From contig JAENXK010000003.1 of assembly GCA_016649615.1 (NCBI GenBank), positions 1 through 48,396 of the forward strand: a DNA stretch of 48,396 nucleotides, read 5' to 3'. Positions 7,729 through 15,824 of this stretch are shown in pieces. Every line of letters begins with the position of its first letter. The stretch's first letter is position 1. The position numbers and the translations under genes were made by a program. This DNA is from Thermoleophilia bacterium. Its GTDB lineage: Bacteria; Actinomycetota; Thermoleophilia; Solirubrobacterales; 70-9. The notes below the pieces were generated by a model. That model made no database searches, had not been told where the DNA came from, and saw nothing but the letters and a program-made list of their open reading frames with translations.

Positions 7729-9462
7729 ATGGCCGACAACGGCTCTGTCGGAGACAACGGTTCCGCAGGTCAGAAGAAGTCGGGCCTCTCCGGTCTGATC
7801 CCCATTATTCACTGGCTGCCTCAGTACTAGCGGACCTGGCTACGAGGCGACCTGATCGCCGGTCTGACGGTGGCGGCGCTGGTGGTACCGAAGTCGCTGG
7901 GTTACGCAGGCATCGCAGGAATCCCTCTGCAGTACGGCCTTTACGCGGCAGCGGCCGGGGCGATCCTCTACGCGCTGTTCGGAACCTCCCGCCAGATCGC
8001 CACCGGACCCAGTTCCGCCCTGGCGGCCGTCGCCGCGGGCGCAGTGGTCGCGGTGGGCGCATCGGGGAAAGAGGCCCTGATGATGGTGGGGGCGATTACC
8101 CTGGTTTCCGGGCTCTTCTTCCTTCTGCTGGCCGTTTTCAGGATGGGGTGGATCTCCCAGTTTCTCTCCAAGGCCGTGATCATCGGGTTCCTGTTCGGCG
8201 CCGGCCTCCAGGTCGCGATCGGCGAGCTGTCTGGAATCACCGGCACGGAGTCCGACGGCTCGAACAGCTGGGAGGAGTTGGGCAGCTGGATCAGCGGTCT
8301 GGGCGACATTGACCCGACGACCCTGCTCGTCGGAGGTGTTGCGCTGATCGTGATCTTCGGCTTGCGGTTCACCTACCCGCGGATTCCCGGGGCGCTGGTG
8401 CTGGTTGTGGGAGGTCTGCTCGCCTCCGCCCTGCTGGGGCTGGGGGACGAGGGCGTGGCGCTGGTCGGCGACGTGCCCAGCGGACTGCCCTCGGTAGTGG
8501 TCCCTGACGCCGACTTCATCGGAGACAATCTGTCGGACATTCTCACCGCCGCCACCGCGCTTTTGCTGATCGGCTTCTCCCAGACTGCCGGTGACGCACG
8601 TTCGTTCGCGTCAAAACATCGCTATCAGGTGGACATCAATCAGGAGTCGGTGGCCCAGGGCGTGGCCAATGTCGGCTCGGGGATGGTCCAGGGCATACCG
8701 GTGTCGGCAAGCCTCTCGGCAAGCTCACTGAATGATGAGACCGGGGCCAAGACACCGATGGCATCGCTCACCACCGGTGCGGTGGTGGTTCTGACCCTGC
8801 TCTTTCTCGCGCCGGTCTTCTCGGACCTTCCGAAGGCGGTGCTGTCGGCGCTGATAATCGAAGCGGTCGTCATGGGCATGATGAACGTCGCAGGGATGCG
8901 TCGGCTCTTCCGGGTCAAGCGCAGCGACTTTTGGATCGCGACCGCCGCATTGGTCGGAGTTCTGAGCGCAGGCGTGCTGGTCGGCGTGATCATCGGCGTC
9001 GTGTTGTCGGTCGGCTGGCTGGTCTACGTTTCCGCCGTTCCGGAGATGCCGGTTCTGGGGCGCGAGCCCGGGGGCGAGGCCTTTCGAAGTGTTACGAGAC
9101 ATCCCGAAGACGAGACCTACCCCGGGCTGCTTGCGCTGCGATTCGACGGCGGCCTCTTCTTCGTCGACGCGGACGCACTCGAGGACCGTCTCCGCACGCT
9201 CGCTCACGATGCTGACCCCGAGTACAAGGTCATCGTGCTCGACTTCGAGGGCGTGAACTACATCGACTCCCAGGGCTCCGGTACGGTCGGCGAAGTCCTG
9301 AGCCTGGCCGGGAATTACGGAATCGAATTGCGACTGGCTCGCGTGAAGCCGCAGATCTACGACATCCTGGACCGCGACGGGGTTATCGAGGGCATCGGCA
9401 AACCGAACGTTCATGACACCGTGTACGAGGCGGTGGAAGACCACATTCCGTCGCCGACCTGA
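7729..9462 (+). pseudogene. SulP anion transporter interrupted by in-frame TAG
   Basis: A SulP/SLC26-family transporter (sulfate, bicarbonate or other anions). The ATG at 7729 follows GGGAAGG and reads MADNGSVGDNGSAGQKKSGL. The conserved SulP N-terminus HWLPQY then hits TAG at 7828-7830 (codon 34) and resumes at once, in the same frame, as RTWLRGDLIAGLTVAALVVP. All of the membrane domain and a C-terminal STAS domain (about residues 440-560, with YIDSQGSGTVGE) are otherwise intact to 9462. The next start, GTG 7870, would begin inside the first membrane helix. The TAG is one base from CAG, AAG or GAG. Without suppression or sequence error, the gene should be non-functional. Confidence 0.85.
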
Positions 9463-9525
9463 CCCGCGGCGCCGGGGCCGGTCACCCTGCATCAGTCGAC
9501 GACGACTCCAACCGGTTCTGACTGG

Positions 9526-9531
9526 TAACTT
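9526..9531 (+). promoter_or_regulatory. -10 element TAACTT, leaderless start of the lipoprotein gene
   Basis: TAACTT with 7 nt to the ATG at 9539. No ribosome site lies between them. Confidence 0.5.
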
Positions 9532-9538
9532 CCCGGCC

Positions 9539-9958
9539 ATGAAGACAAGTCTGGGTGCCAAGCTGATCGTCGTCCCCGTTGTCATTCTCGGAGCCTCTCT
9601 GTTCGCAGCGGGCTGCGGGTCCGATGACAAGCCCGAGTTCTGCTCGGACGTCAGCGCTCTTCAGGACTCGGTTGACGAACTCACGAACATCCAGCTTGAG
9701 AGCGGCGTACTTACGAAGCTGGAGTCCGACCTCCAGACCGTGGAGACCAACGCGAAGGCGGTCGATAGTTCGGCCAAGCAGGATTTCCCGAGCGAGACAA
9801 GCGCACTGGACTCCTCTGTGTCGAAGCTCGCGAACTCGATTCAGAAGCTCCCCGAATCGCCATCGACTCAGCAACTCGTGGCACTCGCCCCGCAGATCAG
9901 CGCAGTCGGCGACGCCTGGAACGAGTTTTCGGACGCCACCGAGTCAGCCTGCGACTGA
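9539..9958 (+). CDS. Small lipoprotein of unknown function
   Basis: A 139-residue predicted lipoprotein. The signal peptide MKTSLGAKLIVVPVVILGAS ends in the lipobox LFAAGC with Cys26 as the lipidated residue. The mature part is largely helical and Ser/Thr/Asp-rich (SDVSALQDSVDELTNI, then ETSALDSSVSKLANSI), suggesting a three-helix bundle on the outer face of the membrane, with a C-terminal Cys in ESACD. I do not recognise a named family. The ATG was chosen from the TAACTT element and the signal peptide. Confidence 0.8.
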   Translation: MKTSLGAKLIVVPVVILGASLFAAGCGSDDKPEFCSDVSALQDSVDELTNIQLESGVLTKLESDLQTVETNAKAVDSSAKQDFPSETSALDSSVSKLANSIQKLPESPSTQQLVALAPQISAVGDAWNEFSDATESACD

Positions 9959-10016
9959 CCCTACGGCAGTACGGGAGTAACTCGAAAGAACGCGGTTCCC
10001 TAAAGGGAGCCGCCAG

Positions 10017-10316
10017 TTGCCCCGTCGGTCGTCGTCATGGTCGCCGGGCCGGCGCCCGGTCCCTGCTTCAGGCCGGCATTTTCGGGCCGCCGTGCCGATA
10101 CCGGATCCACGAGCCAACGCCGAACGGGAACGGCGACCGCTGACCGGAGACCCTCCGAGTCCGTCAGATCCGCCATCGGGTTGCCGGTTCCATACCCGCT
10201 GTCCCCACGCCACCGACGTCTGCTCACAGACCGAGCCGCCGCTGGTCGAGTACCGGCGCGGCCACTTCGCCGCCTGCCACCACCCACTCGGCCGGGCTCA
10301 GTCTGTTGAATCTTGA
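10017..10316 (+). pseudogene. C-terminal remnant of an oligopeptide ABC transporter ATPase (OppD/OppF type)
   Basis: From about 10074 the frame reads AAVPIPDPRANAERERRPLTGDPPSPSDPPSGCRFHTRCPHATDVC (given here only to identify it; residues 20-65 of the frame), then PPLVEYRRGHFAACHHP, ending at TGA 10314-10316. This is the characteristic oligo/dipeptide transporter C-terminal domain (PSGCRFHTRCP) that ends DppD/OppD-type ATPases. The nucleotide-binding domain (Walker A, signature, Walker B) that should precede it is absent: only about 80 residues survive. Homology stops abruptly upstream. It is best read as a deletion remnant; no permease or binding protein for it is nearby. Confidence 0.7.
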
Positions 10317-10361
10317 GCTTGTCCGGCGGTGCGGTTTTCGAAGACCAGGTCCAGGCGAGGA

Positions 10362-10399
10362 AAAGACGATCGCTTCGAGGAAAGACGATCGCTTCGAGG
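10362..10399. repeat. 19-bp tandem repeat, two copies
   Basis: AAAGACGATCGCTTCGAGG occurs twice back to back (10362-10380 and 10381-10399) with no mismatch, in the non-coding stretch between the OppD remnant and the cupin gene. Each unit contains the palindrome CGATCG. Two copies only, so not a CRISPR. Confidence 0.85.
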
Positions 10400-10454
10400 T
10401 CGTGATCTTGCGTGGCTGCTTGGGAGCGGCCGATCCCCTGGCGGGGATCGAGTC

Positions 10455-10820
10455 TCATGCCCACCCCATCGATTCGTAGCCACTGGTCCGGGGCGCGGAG
10501 GTGACCAGGACGGCGATCGGTTCCGAACTGTGATTGCGCACGGTACGTCGTACCTCGGGATCAAATCGGGCGAAAGTACCTGCGGGCGCCGGGATCTCCT
10601 CGCCGTTGATCACCAGGGTCGCGTCGCCTTCGATGATGAAGAACACTTCCTCCTGGTCGCGACCGGTCTCATCGTGTTCCGGAATCTGGTCCTCCGGTTC
10701 GATCTCCACCAGGTTGATCCCGAACGATTCGCAGCCGAGGGTGCGGCGGGCGAGCGACCAGCCGCCGGTCCGTTCCAGTTCGTCTCGATGGGCGATTTTG
10801 TAGCCGTCACCGTGGTTCAT
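10455..10820 (-). CDS. Cupin-domain protein
   Basis: A 121-residue single-domain cupin. The ATG at 10820 is chosen over the longer frame (start 10877) because AGGAG lies 7 nt upstream. Cupin motif 1 is EPEDQIPEHDETGRDQEEVFFIIEG (about residues 42-66), with His and Glu as candidate metal ligands. Motif 2 lies around PAPAGTFARFDPEVRRTVRN, where the usual His is partly replaced. The substrate is unknown; small cupins of this kind are often annotated only as cupin-domain proteins. A good sigma-70-type promoter sits upstream. Confidence 0.85.
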   Translation of the reverse strand: MNHGDGYKIAHRDELERTGGWSLARRTLGCESFGINLVEIEPEDQIPEHDETGRDQEEVFFIIEGDATLVINGEEIPAPAGTFARFDPEVRRTVRNHSSEPIAVLVTSAPRTSGYESMGWA

Positions 10821-11127
10821 GTTCGTTCTCCTGAAGTTCGGGGCTCGAATGTCGGGGGCATCTGAATCTCCACACAAACTACGCCGAACGCTGTCGAAGT
10901 CAACCCGCCCGGCCGACCGTCTTCGTCTACGTGGGGTTCAGCTCCGTGGCTCAGTTCCTCCGTCGCGGACATTGCCTTGTCACCCGACCAACGATCCGGG
11001 GGCCGCTCGTCGCCCGGCGCGATGGCCGGTACGGGCCAGATTCGTGCGGGCCGGGAACATGGCCGGAAAACGGGAAGCCAAAGCCGCGCCGTTCCCCCAT
11101 GCTGGACTACAGTCAACCAAGGAGAAC
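10821..11127. other. Divergent intergenic region, cupin / hotdog-like genes
   Basis: This stretch of about 307 bases separates two outward-facing genes. It holds the cupin promoter and ribosome site and, at its right end, TACAGT (11108-11113, a possible -10) and AAGGAGAAC before the ATG at 11128. I see no convincing coding sequence: the frame open upstream of 11128 gives a Pro/Arg/Ser-rich shadow translation. Confidence 0.5.
10876..10903 (-). promoter_or_regulatory. Sigma-70-type promoter for the cupin gene
   Basis: On the minus strand TTGACT (10898-10903), a 16-nt spacer, then TAGTTT (10876-10881). Transcription would start near 10869, leaving a leader of about 49 nt that carries the AGGAG ribosome site. 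Confidence 0.5.
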
Positions 11128-11877
11128 ATGATGAGTCCCAGTGCCAGTCCAGCTTCAGCCGGCACAGCCACATTCCTGACTGTTCCAGGTCGCTTCGTGG
11201 GGCCTCCCGGGATGGGCAATGGCGGCTACTCGTGCGGCAGGTTTGCCGAGCGGGTCGAAGGCCCCGCAGAAGTGACACTGAGGCGCCCGGTCCCGCTCGA
11301 CCGGCCCCTCCAGTCCGTGCCGGGACGAGACACGATGATTGTGGTTGGTGACGAGGACGGCACGATCGCCGAAGTCAGGCCGGTGGCGCCGCTGGATGAG
11401 ATCGAACCGCCCGTGCGACCGACGCTCGAACAGGTGAGGCGGTACGGGCAGGACTCGCCATTCCTGACCGAGGAGCACCCGTACCCCGGTTGCTTCGTCT
11501 GCGGCCCCGAACACCCCGAGGGACTTCACATCCATGCGGGGCCGGTCGAGGGCAGGCCCGACGTCTGCTCCGGAATACTCGAACCACGAGAGTCGCTGCC
11601 ATCGACCGATGGCGCGCTCGACTCCGAGGTCGTCTGGGCGGCGCTCGACTGCCCCGGCCTGACCGCGGACCGTCTACGCACCGCCGGTCCTCACCTGCTC
11701 GGCCGCCTCACTGTCGAGCTGATTGCGCCGGTTCCCAACGACGTGTCCTCGGTGGTCGTCGGCTGGGGGCTGGGCAGCGAAGGGCGCAAGTTCTACTCGG
11801 GCTGCGCGCTACTCACCCCCGAGGGCGATCTGCTGGCCCGGTCGAGAGCGGTCTGGATCGCTCTGGCCAAGGGGTGA
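11128..11877 (+). CDS. Hotdog-fold thioesterase-like protein
   Basis: A 249-residue protein. The ATG at 11128 follows AAGGAGAAC with ideal spacing; the frame is open further upstream but without a ribosome site. The first half contains GPPGMGNGGYSCGRFAERVEG, as in acyl-CoA thioesterase-like hotdog domains (GNGGY near the helix N-terminus). The middle has the conserved CFVCGPEHPEGLHIHAGP, a Cys-x-x-Cys-Gly element typical of an actinobacterial hotdog-like family. The C-terminus (LTVELIAPVPNDVSSVVVGW) is a second strand-rich half. Acyl-thioester hydrolysis is inferred from fold only. Confidence 0.7.
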   Translation: MMSPSASPASAGTATFLTVPGRFVGPPGMGNGGYSCGRFAERVEGPAEVTLRRPVPLDRPLQSVPGRDTMIVVGDEDGTIAEVRPVAPLDEIEPPVRPTLEQVRRYGQDSPFLTEEHPYPGCFVCGPEHPEGLHIHAGPVEGRPDVCSGILEPRESLPSTDGALDSEVVWAALDCPGLTADRLRTAGPHLLGRLTVELIAPVPNDVSSVVVGWGLGSEGRKFYSGCALLTPEGDLLARSRAVWIALAKG

Positions 11878-11987
11878 AGATGATCGTCAAAGGCCCGGCC
11901 ACGAGACCGAGCGCCAGGGGGACCGGTGACCGCGAACAACCCCGGCTGAACGGTTCGTCCGGGCAGGTCCGCCCCCGAACCTTGCCA

Positions 11988-11993
11988 TAGCCT
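11988..11993 (+). promoter_or_regulatory. -10 element TAGCCT upstream of the mmpL-like gene
   Basis: TAGCCT with 8 nt to the ATG at 12002; no ribosome site is visible. Confidence 0.4.
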
Positions 11994-12001
11994 TTCTCTG
12001 A

Positions 12002-14089
12002 ATGAACAGATCGTTACTCACATTCCCCGCCGGTCACAAGGTTCGCTGGCTGATCGTAGTCGTCTGGTTTGCGGCGATCTTCGCGATCTTCAGCTTCAAC
12101 ATCCCGGGGCAGTTCTCCGACGCCGAGAACAACGAATCGAGTTCGTACCTGCCGGCCGACGCCGAGTCGACCGTGGCCCTGGAGCAGGTCGAGCAGCTGA
12201 CCGACGGCGAGCAGGCCGGGATCGTCGTCGTCTACCGGCGGGAAGGCGGGCTGACCCAGGCCGACCGGAAGCGGATCAAGTCAGACGTCGCTGAACTGAA
12301 CCGGGAGGTCGAGGGCACCAGCCAGCCGTTCGGGGCCACGCAGGAAGCCGAAGACGGTTCGGCCGTGCTCGTGCTCTCGAGCATCGAGGCGACCGGTGAG
12401 GCCGAGGACATCCTCGATCCCGTCCAGGATGCGAGAGAGAGGGTCAGCGGGAGCGAAGTCGGGCTCGAAGTCGCGGTCACCGGCGCGGCCGGCTATGGCG
12501 CCGACGCGATCGAGGTGTACGAGTCGATCAACGGCACGTTGTTCGCGGCGGCATTCGGCCTGGTCTTTCTCCTGCTCATTCTGATCTACCGTTCACCCTT
12601 CCTGCTCTGGCTGCCCCTGATCGCGGTCGGCTTCGCCGAGATCCTGAGCCGGGCGATCGGCTTCGGGTTGACTGAGATGGGGGTGACCGTCAACGGCCAG
12701 TCATCCTCGATCCTCTCGGTGCTGGTCCTCGGCGCCGGCACCGACTATGCGTTGCTGCTGATCAGCCGATTCCGGGAAGAGTTGCGCCATCGCGAGAGCA
12801 GGACCGAGTCGATGCAGATAGCTCTGCGCAGCGCCGGTCCGGCGATTCTGGCTTCGGGCGGCACCGTGATCGCGGCGCTGCTCTGCCTCTCCCTGGCCGA
12901 GTTGAACTCGACCGCGAGCCTGGGGCCGATCGGCGCGATCGGAATTCTCTCCGCCATGGTCGCGATGCTGACCCTGCTGCCGGCGATGCTGGTGATCTTG
13001 CCGCGCTTTATCTTCTGGCCGAAGGTTCCCAGGGTCGGCAGCGGCGGGACCGACGCCGAGCACGGCCCGTGGCGGCGTCTGGGCGATCGCACCGCCCGCA
13101 GCCCGAGGCGGGTCTGGGCCGGAGCGCTGGTCCTGCTGGTGATCATGGCCGGGGGCCTGCTGGCCTACGACGACGGCCTCACCTCTTCGAACGGCTTCCG
13201 GGACGAGGTCGAGGCGGTCACCGGACAGGAACTGATTGCAGAGTCGTTTCCGGGCGGCGCCAACGCGCCGACCGAGATCGTGGTCAACGATCCCTCGAAG
13301 GTGAATGCGGTGACCGGGGCGGTCGGCGAAATCGGGGGCGTGGCCGAGGTCCGCCCGGCGTCCCGCGGCCGCTCGGCCGTCCTGCTCAACGCCGTGCTCG
13401 AGCCGGAGGCGTATACGACCGAGGCATTCGAACTGATCCCGGACATCCGGGATGCCGCGCGGGGCGCCGGCGGTCCGGAGACCCTGGTCGGCGGCGGCAC
13501 GGCGGTCGAGTACGACATAAGGCAGGCCAACAAGCGCGACGTCAAGCTGATCGTGCCGCTGGTGATCCTGGTCGTATTTCTGATCCTGGTCGCTCTGTTG
13601 CGGGCGGTGGCGGCCCCGGTGCTGCTTGTCGGAACCGTAGTGGTCAGCTTCTTCGCCGCCCTCGGCGTGGGCATGCTGATCAGCGACTGGGTGTTCGATT
13701 TTCCCGGGGTCGATCCAGCCTTGCCGCTGTTCGCATTCGTCTTTCTGGTGGCGCTGGGCATCGACTACAACATCTTCCTGATGGCACGGGTGCGGGAAGA
13801 GACGGTCAGGCACGGCACCAGCGAGGGCATGCTGCGCGGCCTCGCCGTGACCGGCGGGGTGATCACTTCGGCCGGGATCGTGCTCGCCGGCACCTTCATG
13901 GTGCTTTCGGTACTGCCGCTGGTCTTCCTGACCCAGCTCGGGATCACCGTGGCTTTCGGCGTCCTCCTGGACACCTTCCTGGTCCGCTCGATTCTCGTCC
14001 CGGCTCTGGTCCTCGACATCGGCCCACCGGTCTGGTGGCCGTCGTCACTTGCCAGGCAGAAAGACGAAGGCGGCGGTCCTCAGCCCTGA
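12002..14089 (+). CDS. MMPL-family RND transporter
   Basis: A 695-residue RND-superfamily transporter of the MmpL/YdfJ type, which exports lipids or hydrophobic compounds using the proton gradient. It has two similar halves, each with an extracytoplasmic loop (about residues 45-170 and 405-500) and a five-helix bundle. Family residues are the GTDYALLLISR motif (about residue 247) in the first half and the equivalent GIDYNIFLMARVREE in the second; these contain the proton-relay Asp-Tyr pairs. A short cytoplasmic linker follows FWPKVPRVGSGG. It converges with the sugar dehydrogenase gene, and the two coding regions overlap by 10 bp. Confidence 0.93.
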   Translation: MNRSLLTFPAGHKVRWLIVVVWFAAIFAIFSFNIPGQFSDAENNESSSYLPADAESTVALEQVEQLTDGEQAGIVVVYRREGGLTQADRKRIKSDVAELNREVEGTSQPFGATQEAEDGSAVLVLSSIEATGEAEDILDPVQDARERVSGSEVGLEVAVTGAAGYGADAIEVYESINGTLFAAAFGLVFLLLILIYRSPFLLWLPLIAVGFAEILSRAIGFGLTEMGVTVNGQSSSILSVLVLGAGTDYALLLISRFREELRHRESRTESMQIALRSAGPAILASGGTVIAALLCLSLAELNSTASLGPIGAIGILSAMVAMLTLLPAMLVILPRFIFWPKVPRVGSGGTDAEHGPWRRLGDRTARSPRRVWAGALVLLVIMAGGLLAYDDGLTSSNGFRDEVEAVTGQELIAESFPGGANAPTEIVVNDPSKVNAVTGAVGEIGGVAEVRPASRGRSAVLLNAVLEPEAYTTEAFELIPDIRDAARGAGGPETLVGGGTAVEYDIRQANKRDVKLIVPLVILVVFLILVALLRAVAAPVLLVGTVVVSFFAALGVGMLISDWVFDFPGVDPALPLFAFVFLVALGIDYNIFLMARVREETVRHGTSEGMLRGLAVTGGVITSAGIVLAGTFMVLSVLPLVFLTQLGITVAFGVLLDTFLVRSILVPALVLDIGPPVWWPSSLARQKDEGGGPQP

Positions 14090-15717
14090 TTGCCCTGTTC
14101 GGACCGGAACCGGTGGCGCCTGATCTTCAATCCGAGCCCGGCTGAACCGCTGTTTCCCGCGGGGTCGGTCGCGGCGGCGAACAGTGACGCGCGCAACCGC
14201 CTGCCGTTGCGGGACGCTTTGCGGGCCCTGCTCAGCGATCTCGGCTTCAGCCTCAGCACAAGCTTCACCCTTTCATTCGCCGATCCGCTGCGGGAGGCCG
14301 GACGGAACCTGCACCGGAACGCCTTGTGCCTTCCTCGCCGCCTTACGCGGAGGTTTCCGCCGGCCTGGATCCTGCAGTCCTCCGAACAGACCGCGAAGAA
14401 CGAGACCCGGTTCCTGAGCCGTCCCCCCTTGCCGGTCAGCAGCAGATCGGGCCCGGTCGAGTCGACGGGGGCCATCGGGGGCTCGGGCGGATCGGCGACC
14501 GGAAACTCATGCGGACAGCCCGCGGGCGCCGCCGCTCCCGCGGTGATGCGGTAGGCGTTGACACTGGTCATCACGTAAGAGCAGCCGAGGCTGTCTTCGC
14601 CGAACGAGCGCAGCCCTTCGAAGGCCTGGATCTCCAGCCCCGATGCCGCCGGATCGCCGCCGGTAATTGACAGGTTCAGGGTGCGGAGATCCTGCCTGCA
14701 GGCATCTCCGTAGAGGTAGCGGCCGGTCAGTCCGGTCAGGTCGGGGTCACGGATCACGTACCCGCCGATGACCGCGCATCCGTCGAGGTGAGAGTAGGTG
14801 TAAAACGGATCGGTGTATGCGGGGACCGGCACCTGGCAGCGGCCCTCGCACTCGGGCCAGCCCATGTTCCTGCCGGCCAGGTGGCCAACGTTGACCTCCT
14901 CGACGTGGCTCTCGCCCACATCGGCCACGGTCAGGTCACCTCCGGGAGTGAACGAGGCCCGGTACGGGTTTCTCAGGCCCCGCGTGTAGATCTCCCCCCT
15001 GGCACCGGGCGTGGAAACGAAGGGGTTGTCAGCCGGGATCGCCCTGGTCGCCGGTCCGGCGCCGTCGGGGTCGGCCGGATCGATCCGGAGCACCTTGCCG
15101 AACAGGTTGCCCAGCAGCGGAGCGTTGTACCGGTTGAAGTCGTCGCCGATAGTCACGTACAGATAGCCGTCCGGACCGAACCCCAGCCAGCCGCCGTAGT
15201 GATATTCCGGGGAGTGGGGCTGGGCCAGGACCATCCGGGCCGATCCCGGATCGGCCCGGTCGGGATTTGTATCGGAGCGCCGGTACTCGACGACCCGGAT
15301 GTCGTAGACATCCCCTCCGGGATCCAGCTGGTCCGGTCCGTCGGCCACGTAGAACACGTAGAAAAGTCCGCTGGCGGCGTAGTCCGGGGCGAAGGCCATC
15401 GAGAGCAGGCCACGCTCGCTTTCCAGGTTGACGTTATCAATCGAGAGAAAGGGGGTCGGATCGAGTACTCCGTTTTTGACCACCCGGATCGCGGCCCCGT
15501 CCGCCGGAGTTCCGCGTTCGACCACGAAGACCCGCCGGTCGCCCGGTGGCGCGGTGGCGAAGATCGGTTCAGAGTCCCAGGCTTCCTCGGGGGCCAGCGC
15601 CGTCAGCGTCGCTGCGGATGCGAGTTTCCCACCGGGGGATGCGACTTGCGCGCCCGGGAAAGCGGGGGCGGCGCTCAACGCGAGGATCGCGACTAGAGAG
15701 ACGGTCAGCCGCTTCAT
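14080..15717 (-). CDS. PQQ-dependent sugar dehydrogenase (glucose/sorbosone dehydrogenase-like), secreted
   Basis: A 545-residue exported beta-propeller protein. The ATG at 15717 gives the signal peptide MKRLTVSLVAILALSAAPAF; the frame is open further upstream but that extension is basic and unlikely. The propeller spans about residues 40-390, with family signatures ESERGLLSMAFAPDY, WLGFGPDGYLYVTIGDDFN, GLRNPYRASFTPGGDLTVADVG and EVNVGHLAGRNMGWPECEG. A Cys-rich tail follows (about 430-545), rich in Arg/Lys and resembling a C-terminal wall-associated domain (CSEDCRIQAGG, ATDPAGN). It probably oxidises a sugar or polyol outside the membrane; whether PQQ is actually bound is unknown. Confidence 0.88.
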   Translation of the reverse strand: MKRLTVSLVAILALSAAPAFPGAQVASPGGKLASAATLTALAPEEAWDSEPIFATAPPGDRRVFVVERGTPADGAAIRVVKNGVLDPTPFLSIDNVNLESERGLLSMAFAPDYAASGLFYVFYVADGPDQLDPGGDVYDIRVVEYRRSDTNPDRADPGSARMVLAQPHSPEYHYGGWLGFGPDGYLYVTIGDDFNRYNAPLLGNLFGKVLRIDPADPDGAGPATRAIPADNPFVSTPGARGEIYTRGLRNPYRASFTPGGDLTVADVGESHVEEVNVGHLAGRNMGWPECEGRCQVPVPAYTDPFYTYSHLDGCAVIGGYVIRDPDLTGLTGRYLYGDACRQDLRTLNLSITGGDPAASGLEIQAFEGLRSFGEDSLGCSYVMTSVNAYRITAGAAAPAGCPHEFPVADPPEPPMAPVDSTGPDLLLTGKGGRLRNRVSFFAVCSEDCRIQAGGNLRVRRRGRHKAFRCRFRPASRSGSANERVKLVLRLKPRSLSRARKASRNGRRLRASLFAAATDPAGNSGSAGLGLKIRRHRFRSEQGNQG

Positions 15718-15811
15718 GCCGTCACTTTGCCAGTTGCCCGGCCCCTTTCGCGTACTGGTCCGCCCGTGGCGCTCAGGGCCGGTGGCGCCCGGTCGGAACC
15801 TTCCGGGCAAA

Positions 15812-15817
15812 TAGAGT
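15812..15817 (+). promoter_or_regulatory. -10 element TAGAGT, leaderless start of the second antiporter
   Basis: TAGAGT with 7 nt to the ATG at 15825. It decides this start against the in-frame GTG at 15816, which overlaps the element. Confidence 0.5.
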
Positions 15818-15824
15818 GGCCGCG

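Noticed and set aside
10362-10399. Possible CRISPR from the repeated 19-mer
   Set aside because: Only two copies directly adjoining with no spacer, and no cas genes nearby.
12701-13813. Long minus-strand ORF within the mmpL gene
   Set aside because: His/Asp/Gln-rich antisense shadow; the plus-strand frame has clear RND motifs throughout.
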